A stretch of DNA of 64,000 nt from contig CAMLCZ010000001.1 in assembly GCA_946478665.1 (NCBI GenBank), positions 248,001 to 312,000 of the forward strand, in the 5' to 3' direction. The DNA is from an uncultured Bartonella sp. (GTDB lineage Bacteria > Pseudomonadota > Alphaproteobacteria > Rhizobiales > Rhizobiaceae). Both the position numbers and the translations under genes were made by a program. The notes beneath the pieces were generated by a model. The model was not told where the DNA came from and made no database searches. It saw only the letters and a list, made by a program, of their open reading frames with translations. The stretch's first letter is position 1, and each line of letters begins with the position of its first letter. Shown piece by piece: positions 20,659 through 29,971 of this stretch.

Positions 20659-20673
20659 GAACATTGAATGAAC
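20659..20673 (+). promoter_or_regulatory. LexA operator of lexA
   Basis: GAAC-ATTGAAT-GAAC is the exact reverse complement form of the alphaproteobacterial LexA box GTTC-N7-GTTC. It ends one base before a candidate -10 (TATAGG at 20675-20680), 53 bases ahead of the lexA start. A second, one-mismatch box, GTTC-TGCTTTT-GTTT, lies at 20685-20699. Both fit autorepression of lexA. Confidence 0.88.
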
Positions 20674-20725
20674 ATATAGGGTATGTTCTGCTTTTGTTTC
20701 TTTTGATTCGTGAATGGAGAATAAT

Positions 20726-21445
20726 ATGTTAACGCGAAAACAGTACGAACTTCTACTATTCATTCATGATCGGCTTAAAGAAACTGGAATTCCCCCGTCA
20801 TTTGATGAAATGAAGGATGCATTGGATCTCGCATCAAAGTCCGGTATACACCGTCTTATAACCGCGCTTGAAGAAAGAGGGTTCATACGTCGATTACCTA
20901 ATAGAGCCCGTGCTTTGGAAGTTATCAAATTACCAGAAGCCATGTCCCATCCATTAAGTTCACCGCGTAAATTTTCGCCGAGCGTTATTGAAGGAACCAA
21001 AGGGCAATCTTTGAAGAATGTCCTATCAAAACCAAGATCGAATAATGATATAGATCAGGCTGCAAATGTAAATGTGCCGCTTATGGGACGAATTGCAGCA
21101 GGTGTGCCAATTTCAGCCATTCAGAACCAAACCAACATGCTGTCACTACCAGCAGATATGGTCGGTAGCGGAGAGCATTACGCCCTTGAAGTTAAGGGTG
21201 ATTCGATGATTGACGCGGGTATTTTTGATGGTGATACTGTTATTATAAAACGTGGTGATACGGCGACCCCTGGGGAAATTGTTGTTGCTTTGGTTGATGA
21301 TGAAGAGGCAACGTTAAAACGTTATCGGCGCAAAGGAGCATCAATTGCACTGGAAGCTGCAAATCCAGCCTATGAAACACGCATATTTGGCCCAGATCGC
21401 ATAAAGCTTCAAGGACGCCTCGTTGGGTTAATTCGCCGTTATTGA
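20726..21445 (+). CDS. lexA: LexA repressor, SOS regulator
   Basis: LexA (239 aa) represses DNA-damage genes and cleaves itself when RecA is active. The N-terminal winged helix starts [10 protein letters not shown], the usual rhizobial beginning, so I chose the ATG at 20726, which has GGAG six bases upstream; an ATG at 20714 would add four residues. The autocleavage site is A125-G126 (IAAGVP), with catalytic S160 (GDSM) and K198 (ATLKRY). The linker near residues 75-110 is longer than in E. coli LexA, as usual in this group. A perfect LexA box lies in its promoter. Confidence 0.97.
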   Translation: MLTRKQYELLLFIHDRLKETGIPPSFDEMKDALDLASKSGIHRLITALEERGFIRRLPNRARALEVIKLPEAMSHPLSSPRKFSPSVIEGTKGQSLKNVLSKPRSNNDIDQAANVNVPLMGRIAAGVPISAIQNQTNMLSLPADMVGSGEHYALEVKGDSMIDAGIFDGDTVIIKRGDTATPGEIVVALVDDEEATLKRYRRKGASIALEAANPAYETRIFGPDRIKLQGRLVGLIRRY

Positions 21446-21522
21446 GATAGCTGATACGCGTTTACTTTCATTTATCTATAATAAGCAGACAAAATCCAAT
21501 TTATTTGAACGTTGGTTTTGAA

Positions 21523-21606
21523 TGTTTTAGCGTTAGTGTTGGTATTTCAGCGTTAATGTTGGTTATCTCTGCCATAGTGTTAGTTATTTCAGCGTTGGTT
21601 TTGTTT
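21523..21606 (+). repeat. Four imperfect 21-bp tandem repeats
   Basis: Units at 21523-21543, 21544-21564, 21565-21585 and 21586-21606 resemble ATTTCAGCGTTAATGTTGGTT. The 21-bp period keeps one reading frame open and would encode hydrophobic heptads (ISALMLV, ISAIVLV, ISALVLF), ending in TGA at 21643-21645. The only ATG is at 21556 (29 codons) and it has no ribosome binding site, so I do not call a gene. Confidence 0.75.
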
Positions 21607-21727
21607 ACGTTTAATATTTTTATGGTTTTAGCCAGTTCACTGTGATATTTCGAACCGAGCTGTGGCTCATAGTGAGAGATACATAGTAATTTCTAACCTT
21701 ATCTTGCTTTTGCCATCTATTGTTGAA

Positions 21728-21763
21728 AATGCGCCATTTTTTACGAATATTAAATGGCGTATT
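21728..21763 (+). other. Hairpin in the rimO leader
   Basis: AATGCGCCATTT at 21728-21739 pairs with AAATGGCGTATT at 21752-21763 (12 bp with one G-U pair, 12-nt loop). It lies 33 bases before the rimO ATG and lacks a T-run, so a leader structure is more likely than a terminator. Confidence 0.5.
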
Positions 21764-21796
21764 AGCGCGTCATCTTAATAATTTTCGGGAAGTAAC

Positions 21797-23110
21797 ATGT
21801 CTGCTCCACGTATTAGTTTTGTTTCGCTCGGCTGCCCTAAGGCTTTGGTAGACTCCGAACGTATTATTACGCGCTTACGTGCGGAAGGTTATGAAATTGC
21901 GCGCAAACATGATGGCGCTGATCTGGTCATTGTTAACACTTGTGGTTTTCTTGACTCTGCACGAGATGAATCGTTAGAAAACATCGGCCAAGCCATGAAG
22001 GAAAATGGCAAAGTTATTGTTACCGGCTGTCTTGGCACCAGACCTGAAACGATCACTGAAGCCTACCCCAATATACTTGCGGTTACGGGGCCTCAAGCTT
22101 ATGAAAGCGTGATGGACGCGGTTCATAAAGCAGTTCCTCCAGTTCATGACCCATTTGTTGATTTGGTGCCGCCGCAAGGGATCCGTTTAACACCACGCCA
22201 CTATGCTTATTTGAAGATTTCGGAAGGGTGTTCCAATCATTGCAGCTTCTGCATTATTCCCGATTTAAGAGGAAGCTTAACCTCGAGACCTATTAACGAT
22301 GTTCTTAAAGAAGCCGAAAAACTGGTGAATGCTGGTGTGAAAGAGCTTTTAGTAATATCACAAGATACAAGTGCTTACGGCCTTGATTTGAAATATAGTG
22401 AAAGCATCTGGCAAGATCATACGATAAGAACGCGGTTTTTTGACCTTGTTAAAGAATTGGGTGAATTGGGCATTTGGGTAAGACTTCATTATGTTTACCC
22501 CTACCCGCATGTTGACGAAGTGTTGGAATTGATGGCGGAAGGAAAAATTCTGCCATATCTTGATATTCCATTTCAGCATGCTTCTGAAAATGTGCTGAAA
22601 AATATGAAACGCCCTGCCCATCTGGAAAAAACCAATCGGCGCATTGAAAAATGGCGCGAGGTGTGTCCTGATTTGGCAATACGGTCTACTTTTATTGTTG
22701 GTTTTCCAGGGGAAACCGACGAAGATTTTGAAACGCTGCTAAATTGGTTATCGGAAACCAAGATCGACCGTGCTGGTTGTTTTAAATATGAAGCAGTGGA
22801 AGGTGCTGCAGCGAATGATCTTGGACTTGCAGCGGTGCCGGAAGATGTCAAAGAAAGTCGTTGGCATCGTTTTATGGCACACCAACAAACTATTTCAGCT
22901 AATCAACTCAAGAAAAAAGTTGGTAAGCGGTTACAGGTTCTGGTCGATAGTTCGACGGGTATTGAGGGCGTTGGGCGGACAAAATATGACGCCCCTGAAA
23001 TAGATGGTGTTGTTCATATGCAATCTCGCCGCCCATTAAGAACCGGTGAATTTGTCACGGTAAAAATCGATCGGTCAGATAATTATGATCTTTATGGCAC
23101 GGTTGTTTAA
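21797..23110 (+). CDS. rimO: Ribosomal protein S12 methylthiotransferase RimO
   Basis: RimO (437 aa) adds a methylthio group to the conserved aspartate of ribosomal protein S12. It has the three expected parts: an N-terminal UPF0004 domain with Fe-S cysteines ([17 protein letters not shown] and VTGCLG), a radical-SAM domain with CSNHCSFC near residue 145, and a C-terminal TRAM domain. GGAAGT precedes the ATG. Its two Fe-S clusters would be supplied by the SUF system at the left end of the window. Confidence 0.97.
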   Translation: MSAPRISFVSLGCPKALVDSERIITRLRAEGYEIARKHDGADLVIVNTCGFLDSARDESLENIGQAMKENGKVIVTGCLGTRPETITEAYPNILAVTGPQAYESVMDAVHKAVPPVHDPFVDLVPPQGIRLTPRHYAYLKISEGCSNHCSFCIIPDLRGSLTSRPINDVLKEAEKLVNAGVKELLVISQDTSAYGLDLKYSESIWQDHTIRTRFFDLVKELGELGIWVRLHYVYPYPHVDEVLELMAEGKILPYLDIPFQHASENVLKNMKRPAHLEKTNRRIEKWREVCPDLAIRSTFIVGFPGETDEDFETLLNWLSETKIDRAGCFKYEAVEGAAANDLGLAAVPEDVKESRWHRFMAHQQTISANQLKKKVGKRLQVLVDSSTGIEGVGRTKYDAPEIDGVVHMQSRRPLRTGEFVTVKIDRSDNYDLYGTVV

Positions 23111-23195
23111 TCAACACTGCCATAACTTTAACGGAACAGTTTATCGGACTTATGTGGCCATGTAATTTAGGGAAAACTGGTGCTAAATAGGTATT

Positions 23196-23948
23196 ATGAC
23201 CGAACGAAGTGATCAAAATACACCGAACTTCTTTTTAACTGCACCGCAACCGTGTCCCTATTTATCAGATCATTATGAGCGAAAGGTATTTACCTATCTA
23301 ACAGGTACCTTTGCGCAACAGATGAACACTGTTTTGACGCAAGGCGGATTTAGGCGTTCGCAAAACATTGCCTATCGTCCAGTTTGTGATGGATGTCAGG
23401 CATGTGTATCGGTTCGTATTGTTGTCGACGAGTTCGAACCCGACCGTTCCATGAAAAGGGTATTGAAGAAAAACACCCAATTGGTTGGTACGGCACTTGG
23501 ACCTGCAGCCACGGATGAGCAATATTCCCTCTTTAGTCGATATCTTCATACACGTCATGCCAATGCCGGCATGGATGACATGACATTCGACGATTATAAA
23601 ATGATGATCGAAGACACGCATGTTGATACGCACGTGATCGAATATCGCACCGCCAACAATGAAGTAAACAGGATCAATTCAGCAAAAAATGATCTTATCG
23701 CAGTTGCTTTAACGGACGTCGTCAATGACGGGTTATCAATGGTTTATTCTTTTTATGATCCCGATAAAAAAAGTTCATCGCTTGGTGTGTTTTTAATACT
23801 CGATCACATTCGTCGTGCGAAACGATTGAAACTTCCTTACGTCTATCTGGGATATTGGGTCGAGGGATCACAAAAAATGGATTATAAATCCCGTTATCAA
23901 CCGCAAGAACATTTGACACCTAACGGTTGGAAAGCCATAACAAGATAA
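23196..23948 (+). CDS. bpt: Aspartate/glutamate leucyltransferase Bpt
   Basis: Bpt (250 aa) transfers leucine from Leu-tRNA to proteins with N-terminal Asp or Glu, marking them for ClpS/ClpAP degradation. The N-terminal cysteine motifs (PCPYL and [11 protein letters not shown]) and the C-terminal [19 protein letters not shown] block are typical of the bacterial ATE-like family. The length and lack of insertions fit Bpt rather than eukaryotic ATE1. It is followed by the YrbL-like gene after 31 bp. Confidence 0.93.
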   Translation: MTERSDQNTPNFFLTAPQPCPYLSDHYERKVFTYLTGTFAQQMNTVLTQGGFRRSQNIAYRPVCDGCQACVSVRIVVDEFEPDRSMKRVLKKNTQLVGTALGPAATDEQYSLFSRYLHTRHANAGMDDMTFDDYKMMIEDTHVDTHVIEYRTANNEVNRINSAKNDLIAVALTDVVNDGLSMVYSFYDPDKKSSSLGVFLILDHIRRAKRLKLPYVYLGYWVEGSQKMDYKSRYQPQEHLTPNGWKAITR

Positions 23949-23979
23949 TTGATATTTATTTTTTAAAGAAATTAGTCAA

Positions 23980-24603
23980 ATGCAAAACCAGATGATCAAA
24001 TTATCAGGACTTGAACCGCATTTTAAAGGAAATGCCCGCCTTGTATTTGTTCATCCCGACGATCCAGATTTATTGGTAAAAGTTCCTCGACCTGAATGGA
24101 TCGCCAGTAAACGCACCGTACCGAATTGGAAAAAGCGTTTCAAACCTTTAGGTGCCAATTCTGTTAATATGCATGAATTGCGTGAGATCATCCGCATAAA
24201 CCCTAAACCTGAGCTTCAACAGGATCATATGTTTACCGTTATCGGTCTTCAACAAACCGATTTGGGTTGGGGGCTGATTGTCCGTGCAGAAAAAAGCAAG
24301 GATGGTTCATACGCCACTCCCGTGGCTGATTTTGTCAATGATATGTCAAAAATTGAAGCTGAATTGAGTGAGTTTCATAATTGGGTCTTACAAACAAAAA
24401 CTGTTTTATATGATTTGAATCCATACAATCTTGTTTTGGCTTATCGCAACGGGAAAAACCAGATTGTTGTCATTGATGGTATATCAGAAAAATCCGCATT
24501 ACAGAGCAGAACCTATTTTCAATCCATAAATTGCAAAAAGAACAAAGAAGTATACGCACGTTTTCTTCGACAAATGGAAAGAATACGCCTTGAAAGACAA
24601 TGA
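23980..24603 (+). CDS. YrbL-like kinase-fold protein
   Basis: A 207-aa cytoplasmic protein resembling the YrbL family (the PhoP-network protein of enterobacteria). The opening KGNARLVFVHPDDPDLLVKVPRP matches the family's start, and YDLNPYNLVLA followed by VVIDG resembles the catalytic and metal loops of a protein-kinase fold. The biochemical role of the family is unclear. It lies between bpt and queC on the same strand, and the preQ1 aptamer begins 45 bp after its stop codon. The link to YrbL is by eye only. Confidence 0.6.
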   Translation: MQNQMIKLSGLEPHFKGNARLVFVHPDDPDLLVKVPRPEWIASKRTVPNWKKRFKPLGANSVNMHELREIIRINPKPELQQDHMFTVIGLQQTDLGWGLIVRAEKSKDGSYATPVADFVNDMSKIEAELSEFHNWVLQTKTVLYDLNPYNLVLAYRNGKNQIVVIDGISEKSALQSRTYFQSINCKKNKEVYARFLRQMERIRLERQ

Positions 24604-24647
24604 CCAACTTTACAGTTTGGGCGTCTTTTGATACGCCAACCCAAATT

Positions 24648-24678
24648 CTGGTCGCAGCCTACCCAGTAAAAACAAGGA
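24648..24678 (+). promoter_or_regulatory. preQ1-I riboswitch controlling queC
   Basis: The stem CTGG (24648-24651) with CCAG (24663-24666), the loop starting TCGCAG (24652-24657), the A-rich tail TAAAAACAAGG (24667-24677) and the terminal pseudoknot bases match the small preQ1-I class; the Thermoanaerobacter tengcongensis aptamer has the same TCGCAG loop and AAAACAAGG tail. AAGGA at 24674-24678 is also the queC ribosome binding site, seven bases before its ATG, so ligand binding would hide it and block translation. A separate hairpin (GGCGT 24620-24624 with ACGCC 24633-24637) lies just upstream. Confidence 0.88.
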
Positions 24679-24685
24679 TCTAAAA

Positions 24686-25384
24686 ATGAAAGCCTATCTT
24701 ATCTGCTCCGGTGGACTGGATTCAGTCACGCTCGCATATCGCCTTGCGCATGAAAACGCGTTATGCGGAATAATATCGTTTGATTATGGACAACGTCACA
24801 AGAAAGAGCTGTTTTGCGCGCAAAAATGCGCGGAAAAACTTAGTGTCGATTATTACCCCATAGATATTTCTTCAATTGGGCGTAATCTGTCTGGATCATC
24901 ATTAACGGATAATGTCGAGGTACCAGATGGTTATTACGCTGAAGAAACAATGAAATCTACGGTCGTTCCTAACCGTAATGCCATTTTTCTAACAATCGCT
25001 TTTGGTATAGCGGCTGCAAAAAATGGCGATACCGTTGCTATTGCAGTTCATGGTGGAGATCACTTCATATATTCCGATTGTCGGCCTGATTTTATTACTG
25101 CTTTCAATGAGATGGAAAAATTGTCGCTTGAAGGACAATGTGAGCTTTACGCGCCTTACGTTACCAAGGATAAGGCGGCTATCGTTGCTGATGGAGCGAA
25201 ATATGGTGTTCCATTCGCCGATACATGGTCTTGTTATAAAGGCGGCGACCATCACTGTGGACGTTGTGGCACTTGCGTGGAACGGCGCGAGGCATTTCAT
25301 CTTGCTGGCGTTAAAGACCCCACCATATATGATGACGATTCATATTGGTTGGAAGCTGTCAGAAGAAACAGAAATGATATTTGA
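24686..25384 (+). CDS. queC: 7-cyano-7-deazaguanine synthase QueC
   Basis: QueC converts 7-carboxy-7-deazaguanine to preQ0 using ATP and ammonia, a step of queuosine tRNA modification. The 232-aa protein has the PP-loop SGGLDS at residues 8-13 and the C-terminal zinc site CYKGGDHHCGRCGTC. Its ribosome binding site lies in a preQ1 riboswitch, so the end product of the branch controls it. queF follows 51 bp later and completes preQ1 synthesis; queD and queE are not in the window. Confidence 0.97.
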   Translation: MKAYLICSGGLDSVTLAYRLAHENALCGIISFDYGQRHKKELFCAQKCAEKLSVDYYPIDISSIGRNLSGSSLTDNVEVPDGYYAEETMKSTVVPNRNAIFLTIAFGIAAAKNGDTVAIAVHGGDHFIYSDCRPDFITAFNEMEKLSLEGQCELYAPYVTKDKAAIVADGAKYGVPFADTWSCYKGGDHHCGRCGTCVERREAFHLAGVKDPTIYDDDSYWLEAVRRNRNDI

Positions 25385-25435
25385 AATACTATATTCTAAT
25401 TTTAATATAGCGCTTTATTAAAGGAACACTGTCTT

Positions 25436-25906
25436 ATGTCTTCAGACCATTCAATTTACGAAAATCTGAAACAGCTTGGTCAAAAAACGGAATTCCCCAA
25501 TTCTCCAGAAGAAGCTGTATTGGAAAAAGTTGCAAATCCGCAATCTGATGTCAATTATTGTGTGCGATTTACCGCACCTGAATTTACGTCCTTGTGCCCT
25601 ATAACAGGCCAGCCGGATTTTGCTTATCTTATGATTGATTATGTGCCAGACAAATGGCTTGTCGAAAGCAAATCATTAAAGCTTTATCTGGGTGCATTTA
25701 GAAACCATGGCGCATTCCATGAAGATTGCACCGTTTCAATTGGGCGACGTCTGGTTGAACTTTTAACCCCACGTTGGCTTAGAATAGGCGGTTATTGGTA
25801 CCCACGTGGCGGTATTCCGATAGACGTTTTCTGGCAAACAGGTGAAGCACCAAAAGATACATGGATTCCAGATCAGAATGTGCAAAACTATCATGGCCGA
25901 GGTTAA
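25436..25906 (+). CDS. queF: NADPH-dependent preQ0 reductase QueF
   Basis: QueF reduces the nitrile preQ0 to preQ1. The 156-aa, single-domain (type I) protein has the catalytic C54 and D61 in CPITGQPD, the NADPH motif ESKSLK at 77-82 and H95/E96 in AFHED. AAGGAAC precedes the ATG. It lies directly after queC, so both steps would share transcription, and the preQ1 riboswitch in front of queC senses the QueF product. A small AT-rich hairpin (25389-25410) lies between the two genes. Confidence 0.96.
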   Translation: MSSDHSIYENLKQLGQKTEFPNSPEEAVLEKVANPQSDVNYCVRFTAPEFTSLCPITGQPDFAYLMIDYVPDKWLVESKSLKLYLGAFRNHGAFHEDCTVSIGRRLVELLTPRWLRIGGYWYPRGGIPIDVFWQTGEAPKDTWIPDQNVQNYHGRG

Positions 25907-25916
25907 TTGCTCGGCC
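25895..25916. terminator. Hairpin between queF and parC ends
   Basis: GGCCGAG at 25895-25901 pairs perfectly with CTCGGCC at 25910-25916. It overlaps the queF stop and lies 18 bp from the parC stop, so it could end both transcripts. Neither side has a full T-run. Confidence 0.5.
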
Positions 25917-25933
25917 TAAAATGTCATGTAGAA

Positions 25934-28183
25934 TTATCCTGAAAATTTACCAGACCGTGGAAAACCTTTAGGAACCATTCTGCCAGCACCGGCACGCGCG
26001 CCAAGCCATTCTACCAGTTCATCTGCCTGTTTGGTAAATGTCCGATCTGCCGTATCACGCCAGTTCAACCCATCAGAAAGGTTGAATGTGTTGATATCAC
26101 TCACGCCGCCATCTTTATAGCGTTGCAAGCGAACACCTTTGCCACGTGACATTTCCGGTATTTCCGACAGTGGGAAAACCAGCAGCTTTCTGTTTTCGCC
26201 AACAATTGCCACATGGTCACCATTTACCGGAATACAAAGCTTGGTTTCGTCCGGCAATTTGACATTCATAATCTGTTTACCCTTGCGGGTCGTTGCAACA
26301 ATATCTGATCCTGAAGCGATAAAGCCGTTACCCATATGAGAAACAAGAAGCAGTTTTTCGTCTGGTTTAAAGACAAATGCCGTTAGAATATCCTGATCAT
26401 TATCCATATCGACAAGAATACGGATAGGTTCACCATGACCTCTTCCACCTGGAAGATCATTAGCCGCAATGGTAAAGAACTTTCCGCCTGTGCTAACAAT
26501 GATAATTTTATCTGTTGTGACCGCAGGAAAGGCAATTTTTAACCGATCATCTTCCTTGAATGTCAGTGTAGAATAATCGCTCAAATGACCTTTCAGGGCT
26601 CTTAACCAACCTTTTTCCGAAATAACAATAGTAACAGGCTCTTTTTCAATCATCGCCTGTTGCAGATCTTCAAGATCATGGGTTGGCGCATCTTCAAACG
26701 TTGTACGGCGTTTTCCAAGTGATGATTTTGTTCCAAAGGTTTCTTTTACCTTGGCAATGTCGTCCGAAATCGTTTTCCATTGCTTAGCGTCAGACCCTAA
26801 AAGCTCTTTTAACCGTGTTTCTTCAGCTGTTAAATTGTCAAATTCGCGACGTATTTCCACTTCTTCCAGACGGCGCAATGAGCGTAAACGCATATTGAGG
26901 ATCGCTTCAGCCTGATTGTCCGTCAGACCGAAACTCGTCATCAGACTTTTCTTTGGCTCGTCCTCTTCACGAATAATGCGGATAACCTCATCGAGATTAA
27001 TATAAGCAATCAGATAACCGCTTAAAATTTCAAGGCGTCGTGCAATTTCATTCAATCTGTTTTGCGAGCGACGAATGAGAACGTCTTTACGGTGATCTAG
27101 CCATTGCTGCAATGTTTCGCTAAGTGAAAGAACATTGGGCACCTTGCCCATAGACAAGACATTTAAATTAAGAGGAATTTTGACTTCAAAATCCGTTAAT
27201 TTGAAAATCGACTCCATCAGTAGTTCGGCATCAACGGTTCTTGTCTTCGGCTCTAAAACGATACGGATTTCATCTGTCGATTCATCGCGTATATCGTCAA
27301 GCATAGGTAATTTTCTAGCAAGAAGAAGCTCTGCCGTTTTTTCGATCAACCGTGACTTTTGAACCTGATAGGGAATTTCCGTAATAACAACAACATATGA
27401 TCCGCGGTTGCCCTCTTCCTTATGCCACCGTGAGCGCAAACGGAATGAACCCCGTCCAGTACGATAGGATTCTAGGATGCTATTTTTCGGTTCAACCAGA
27501 ATACCACCAGTTGGAAAATCCGGTCCCGCAACAAATTGTACGAGATCATCACTTGTCGCTTGAGGATTGGCAATAAGATATTGCGCGGCATCGCACAATT
27601 CCGCAACATTATGCGGTGGAATAGAGGTTGCCATACCGACAGCAATACCCGACGATCCATTTGCCAACAAATTGGGAAATGCTGCAGGTAGAACGATAGG
27701 TTCCTCGTCCTCTTCATTATATGTCGGGCGAAAATCAACAGAATCTTCTGTAATGCCTTCCAGAAGTAGTGTTGCCACTTCTGTCATTCTTGCTTCGGTG
27801 TAGCGCATAGCAGCGGCATTATCGCCGTCAATATTGCCAAAATTGCCCTGCCCGTCTACCAATGGATAACGGACAGCAAAATCCTGTGCCAAACGCACAA
27901 GCGCGTCATAAATAGAAGCATCACCATGGGGGTGAAACTTACCCATGACATCGCCGACAATGCGGGCACATTTTGCATATGCTTGTTCAGGATTAAGTTT
28001 TAACAACCGCATGGCATGAAGAATACGCCGATGAACGGGCTTTAACCCATCACGGACATCCGGCAATGCACGGTTCATAATGGTTGAAAGAGCATAAGCA
28101 AGATAACGTTCCTGCAAAGCAGAACGCAATTCCACAGGTTCAATATGCTCTTTATCGGTCGATCGAATCACTTTGTTTGACAT
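25934..28183 (-). CDS. parC: DNA topoisomerase IV subunit A
   Basis: ParC (749 aa) breaks and rejoins DNA to unlink daughter chromosomes, with ParE supplying ATP turnover. The active-site tyrosine is in [11 protein letters not shown] (Y128), and the winged-helix region contains [15 protein letters not shown]. At the position of E. coli Ser80 this protein has alanine (A89), and Asp (D93) replaces Glu84. The ATG at 28183 is preferred to a TTG three codons earlier. Six blade-like C-terminal repeats follow. It converges on queF and is divergent from the exported protein gene. Confidence 0.96.
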   Translation of the reverse strand: MSNKVIRSTDKEHIEPVELRSALQERYLAYALSTIMNRALPDVRDGLKPVHRRILHAMRLLKLNPEQAYAKCARIVGDVMGKFHPHGDASIYDALVRLAQDFAVRYPLVDGQGNFGNIDGDNAAAMRYTEARMTEVATLLLEGITEDSVDFRPTYNEEDEEPIVLPAAFPNLLANGSSGIAVGMATSIPPHNVAELCDAAQYLIANPQATSDDLVQFVAGPDFPTGGILVEPKNSILESYRTGRGSFRLRSRWHKEEGNRGSYVVVITEIPYQVQKSRLIEKTAELLLARKLPMLDDIRDESTDEIRIVLEPKTRTVDAELLMESIFKLTDFEVKIPLNLNVLSMGKVPNVLSLSETLQQWLDHRKDVLIRRSQNRLNEIARRLEILSGYLIAYINLDEVIRIIREEDEPKKSLMTSFGLTDNQAEAILNMRLRSLRRLEEVEIRREFDNLTAEETRLKELLGSDAKQWKTISDDIAKVKETFGTKSSLGKRRTTFEDAPTHDLEDLQQAMIEKEPVTIVISEKGWLRALKGHLSDYSTLTFKEDDRLKIAFPAVTTDKIIIVSTGGKFFTIAANDLPGGRGHGEPIRILVDMDNDQDILTAFVFKPDEKLLLVSHMGNGFIASGSDIVATTRKGKQIMNVKLPDETKLCIPVNGDHVAIVGENRKLLVFPLSEIPEMSRGKGVRLQRYKDGGVSDINTFNLSDGLNWRDTADRTFTKQADELVEWLGARAGAGRMVPKGFPRSGKFSG

Positions 28184-28312
28184 GGTTCTCAAATATCAAT
28201 TCGCAGAATCAGCCGCAAGTGTTCCACTACTTTTCCTCTGTGTTTACTTGATGTTCTGGTAATCAAATGTTAACAGATCTTAGGGGTCTAGGTATCAATT
28301 GAGGCAATTTTT

Positions 28313-29524
28313 ATGAACAACCATATCAAAACCGCTGTAACAATAGCAGCCTTTTCGATTTTATCAGCAACAACTACCCTTTCTCAAGCTTGGGCAGTAG
28401 ATGCAGCGGCATTCAAAGACCGTTTTGAAAATAATTTTAAAAACAGCGGATGGAGCTTTACCTCTGATAAAGCTGAAGCTGATGGAAACGATATTGTTTT
28501 TCATGGTGCAAAAATTGCTCTCGACCTCGAAGGTACTGTTTCTAAGCCTGAGGACTTAGGTGATTTACGTTTTAAAAACGTTACAGAAGACAAAGATGGC
28601 AATTATAAAATCGAAGAAATTAAAGTTCCATCTATTGTCTCAATCGACAAAACAGAAACAAACTCATTAGAATTCAAAAATGTAACGTTTACAAACGTTA
28701 ATATTCCATCTGAGAATACATCAAACACACTTGTAAAAGTAATTCCATATGAAAGCGTAACAATTGAGAGTGTTGCTGCTACCGCAAAAGGTAAAAGCGA
28801 TGCTTTCTTGAAGCTTGACGGTGCGTACATCACTTATAAAACTCAATCAGGCGACAAGGTTCTAGACACGAATATTGGTTTGAAGTCTTTAAGCTATGAG
28901 CCAAAAAATGCACAAGACGAAGGTCAGCTGAACGCTTTGAAGGGTTATGGCTATGAGAGCTTGAATGGTTCAGTCGAGTTCCATTCTTCGTGGAACATGA
29001 AAGATGGCCAATATGATTTGGATAAAGGTGAAATTGAACTTAAAGATGCAGGAAAGCTCAATATCACGTTTAATCTAACAGGCATTACGGAAGACGTTGT
29101 TTCGCAGTTTACAACTCTACGTAATAAGATGCTCAATAACCAAACATCAGAAAATGCAGCGGGTGCTGCTTTGCTTGGTTTGGCTGCAAAAACCAACTTT
29201 GTTGATATGAAAATCCGCTATGACGATAATTCTGCAACAGGTAAGATCCTCGATGCAACGGCAAAGAAAAACAACCTAAAGCGTGAAGATTTGGTTAAAC
29301 AGTTCGAAGCCGTTATCCCTGTTATGGCCGCACAATTGAAAAGCCCAAGCTTTGCCAAAAACTTGAGCACAGAGGCGAACAAGTTCTTAGAAAATCCAAA
29401 ATCTTTGACAATCAGCGCGTCTCCAAGCAAGCCAGTGTCATTTGCTACGCTTGCTGCATCGGCTTCGATGTCACCTGAGCAGCTGATAAATGCAATTAAC
29501 CTGAAAGTTGAAGCTAACAACTAA
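28313..29524 (+). CDS. Exported protein of unknown function
   Basis: A 403-aa protein with a clear Sec signal (MNNHIKTAVTIAAFSILSATT, likely cut after AWA near residue 28). The mature part is acidic, rich in Lys, Asp and Asn, with alternating beta-strand-like segments and no cysteine or transmembrane helix, so a soluble periplasmic protein is likely. The middle (residues 215-275) has an amphipathic pattern and the end contains a helical Ala-rich stretch. I recognise no domain. GAGG precedes the ATG and a very strong terminator follows, so it is a real single-gene unit between parC and aspS. Confidence 0.85.
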   Translation: MNNHIKTAVTIAAFSILSATTTLSQAWAVDAAAFKDRFENNFKNSGWSFTSDKAEADGNDIVFHGAKIALDLEGTVSKPEDLGDLRFKNVTEDKDGNYKIEEIKVPSIVSIDKTETNSLEFKNVTFTNVNIPSENTSNTLVKVIPYESVTIESVAATAKGKSDAFLKLDGAYITYKTQSGDKVLDTNIGLKSLSYEPKNAQDEGQLNALKGYGYESLNGSVEFHSSWNMKDGQYDLDKGEIELKDAGKLNITFNLTGITEDVVSQFTTLRNKMLNNQTSENAAGAALLGLAAKTNFVDMKIRYDDNSATGKILDATAKKNNLKREDLVKQFEAVIPVMAAQLKSPSFAKNLSTEANKFLENPKSLTISASPSKPVSFATLAASASMSPEQLINAINLKVEANN

Positions 29525-29546
29525 TCGTTGTTACTTTTGACATAAA

Positions 29547-29577
29547 GAAAAGCCCGGTTTTAAAGCCGGGCTTTTTT
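29547..29577 (+). terminator. Rho-independent terminator of the exported protein gene
   Basis: AAAGCCCGG (29549-29557) pairs with CCGGGCTTT (29566-29574), with a T-run after and A-run before the stem. Confidence 0.95.
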
Positions 29578-29894
29578 GTTGTCATAGGATTAGGCAACTG
29601 ATTGCATACCCAGTTGCTGTATCCATTACGTAAGATGCGCATCGTGTGTGAAATAACCAAGATGACATCGTGGGGGAAATGCCGTTGTCAATAATGCTCA
29701 AACTCTTTCAATCAGGCTAAACTTCTTTCGATAAGGCTCAACCTCTGTTTACCAGATGAAGTGCCTGACAATCACAGCACCAACAAGAAAACGGCTCACT
29801 ATTTCATATTTAAGCATAAGCCACATCTTGTTTTAAAGCGGTCAATGAGCACCGTTGGTAAAAACTGTAATCATTAAACAACTGCTACCAGTGA
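29578..29894. other. Gap between the two terminators before aspS
   Basis: About 315 bp with no gene. It contains a three-copy 20-bp array at 29696-29755. The sequences on its two sides resemble each other weakly, which suggests an old tandem duplication (see findings). Confidence 0.5.
29696..29755 (+). repeat. Three imperfect 20-bp tandem repeats
   Basis: Units at 29696-29715, 29716-29735 and 29736-29755 resemble GCTCAAACTTCTTTCGATAAG-like sequence, each starting GCTMAA and ending with AG. Confidence 0.6.
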
Positions 29895-29926
29895 AATAAA
29901 AAGCCCAGCGTTAGCCGGGCTTTTCT
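29895..29926 (-). terminator. Rho-independent terminator of aspS
   Basis: AAGCCC at 29901-29906 pairs with GGGCTT at 29917-29922; the inner GC pairs add to the stem. Read on the minus strand, the stem is followed by TTTTTATTT, 45 bp past the aspS stop. Confidence 0.85.
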
Positions 29927-29971
29927 CACATTACGCAACTTAATTACGTAACTAAATTGATGGTTGGTTTT

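Larger units (their letters stand above)
21446..21796. other. Gap between lexA and rimO
   Basis: 351 bp with no established gene. It holds a four-copy 21-bp array (21523-21606), an open frame of hydrophobic residues running through that array, and a long hairpin just upstream of rimO. All three are listed separately. Confidence 0.6.
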
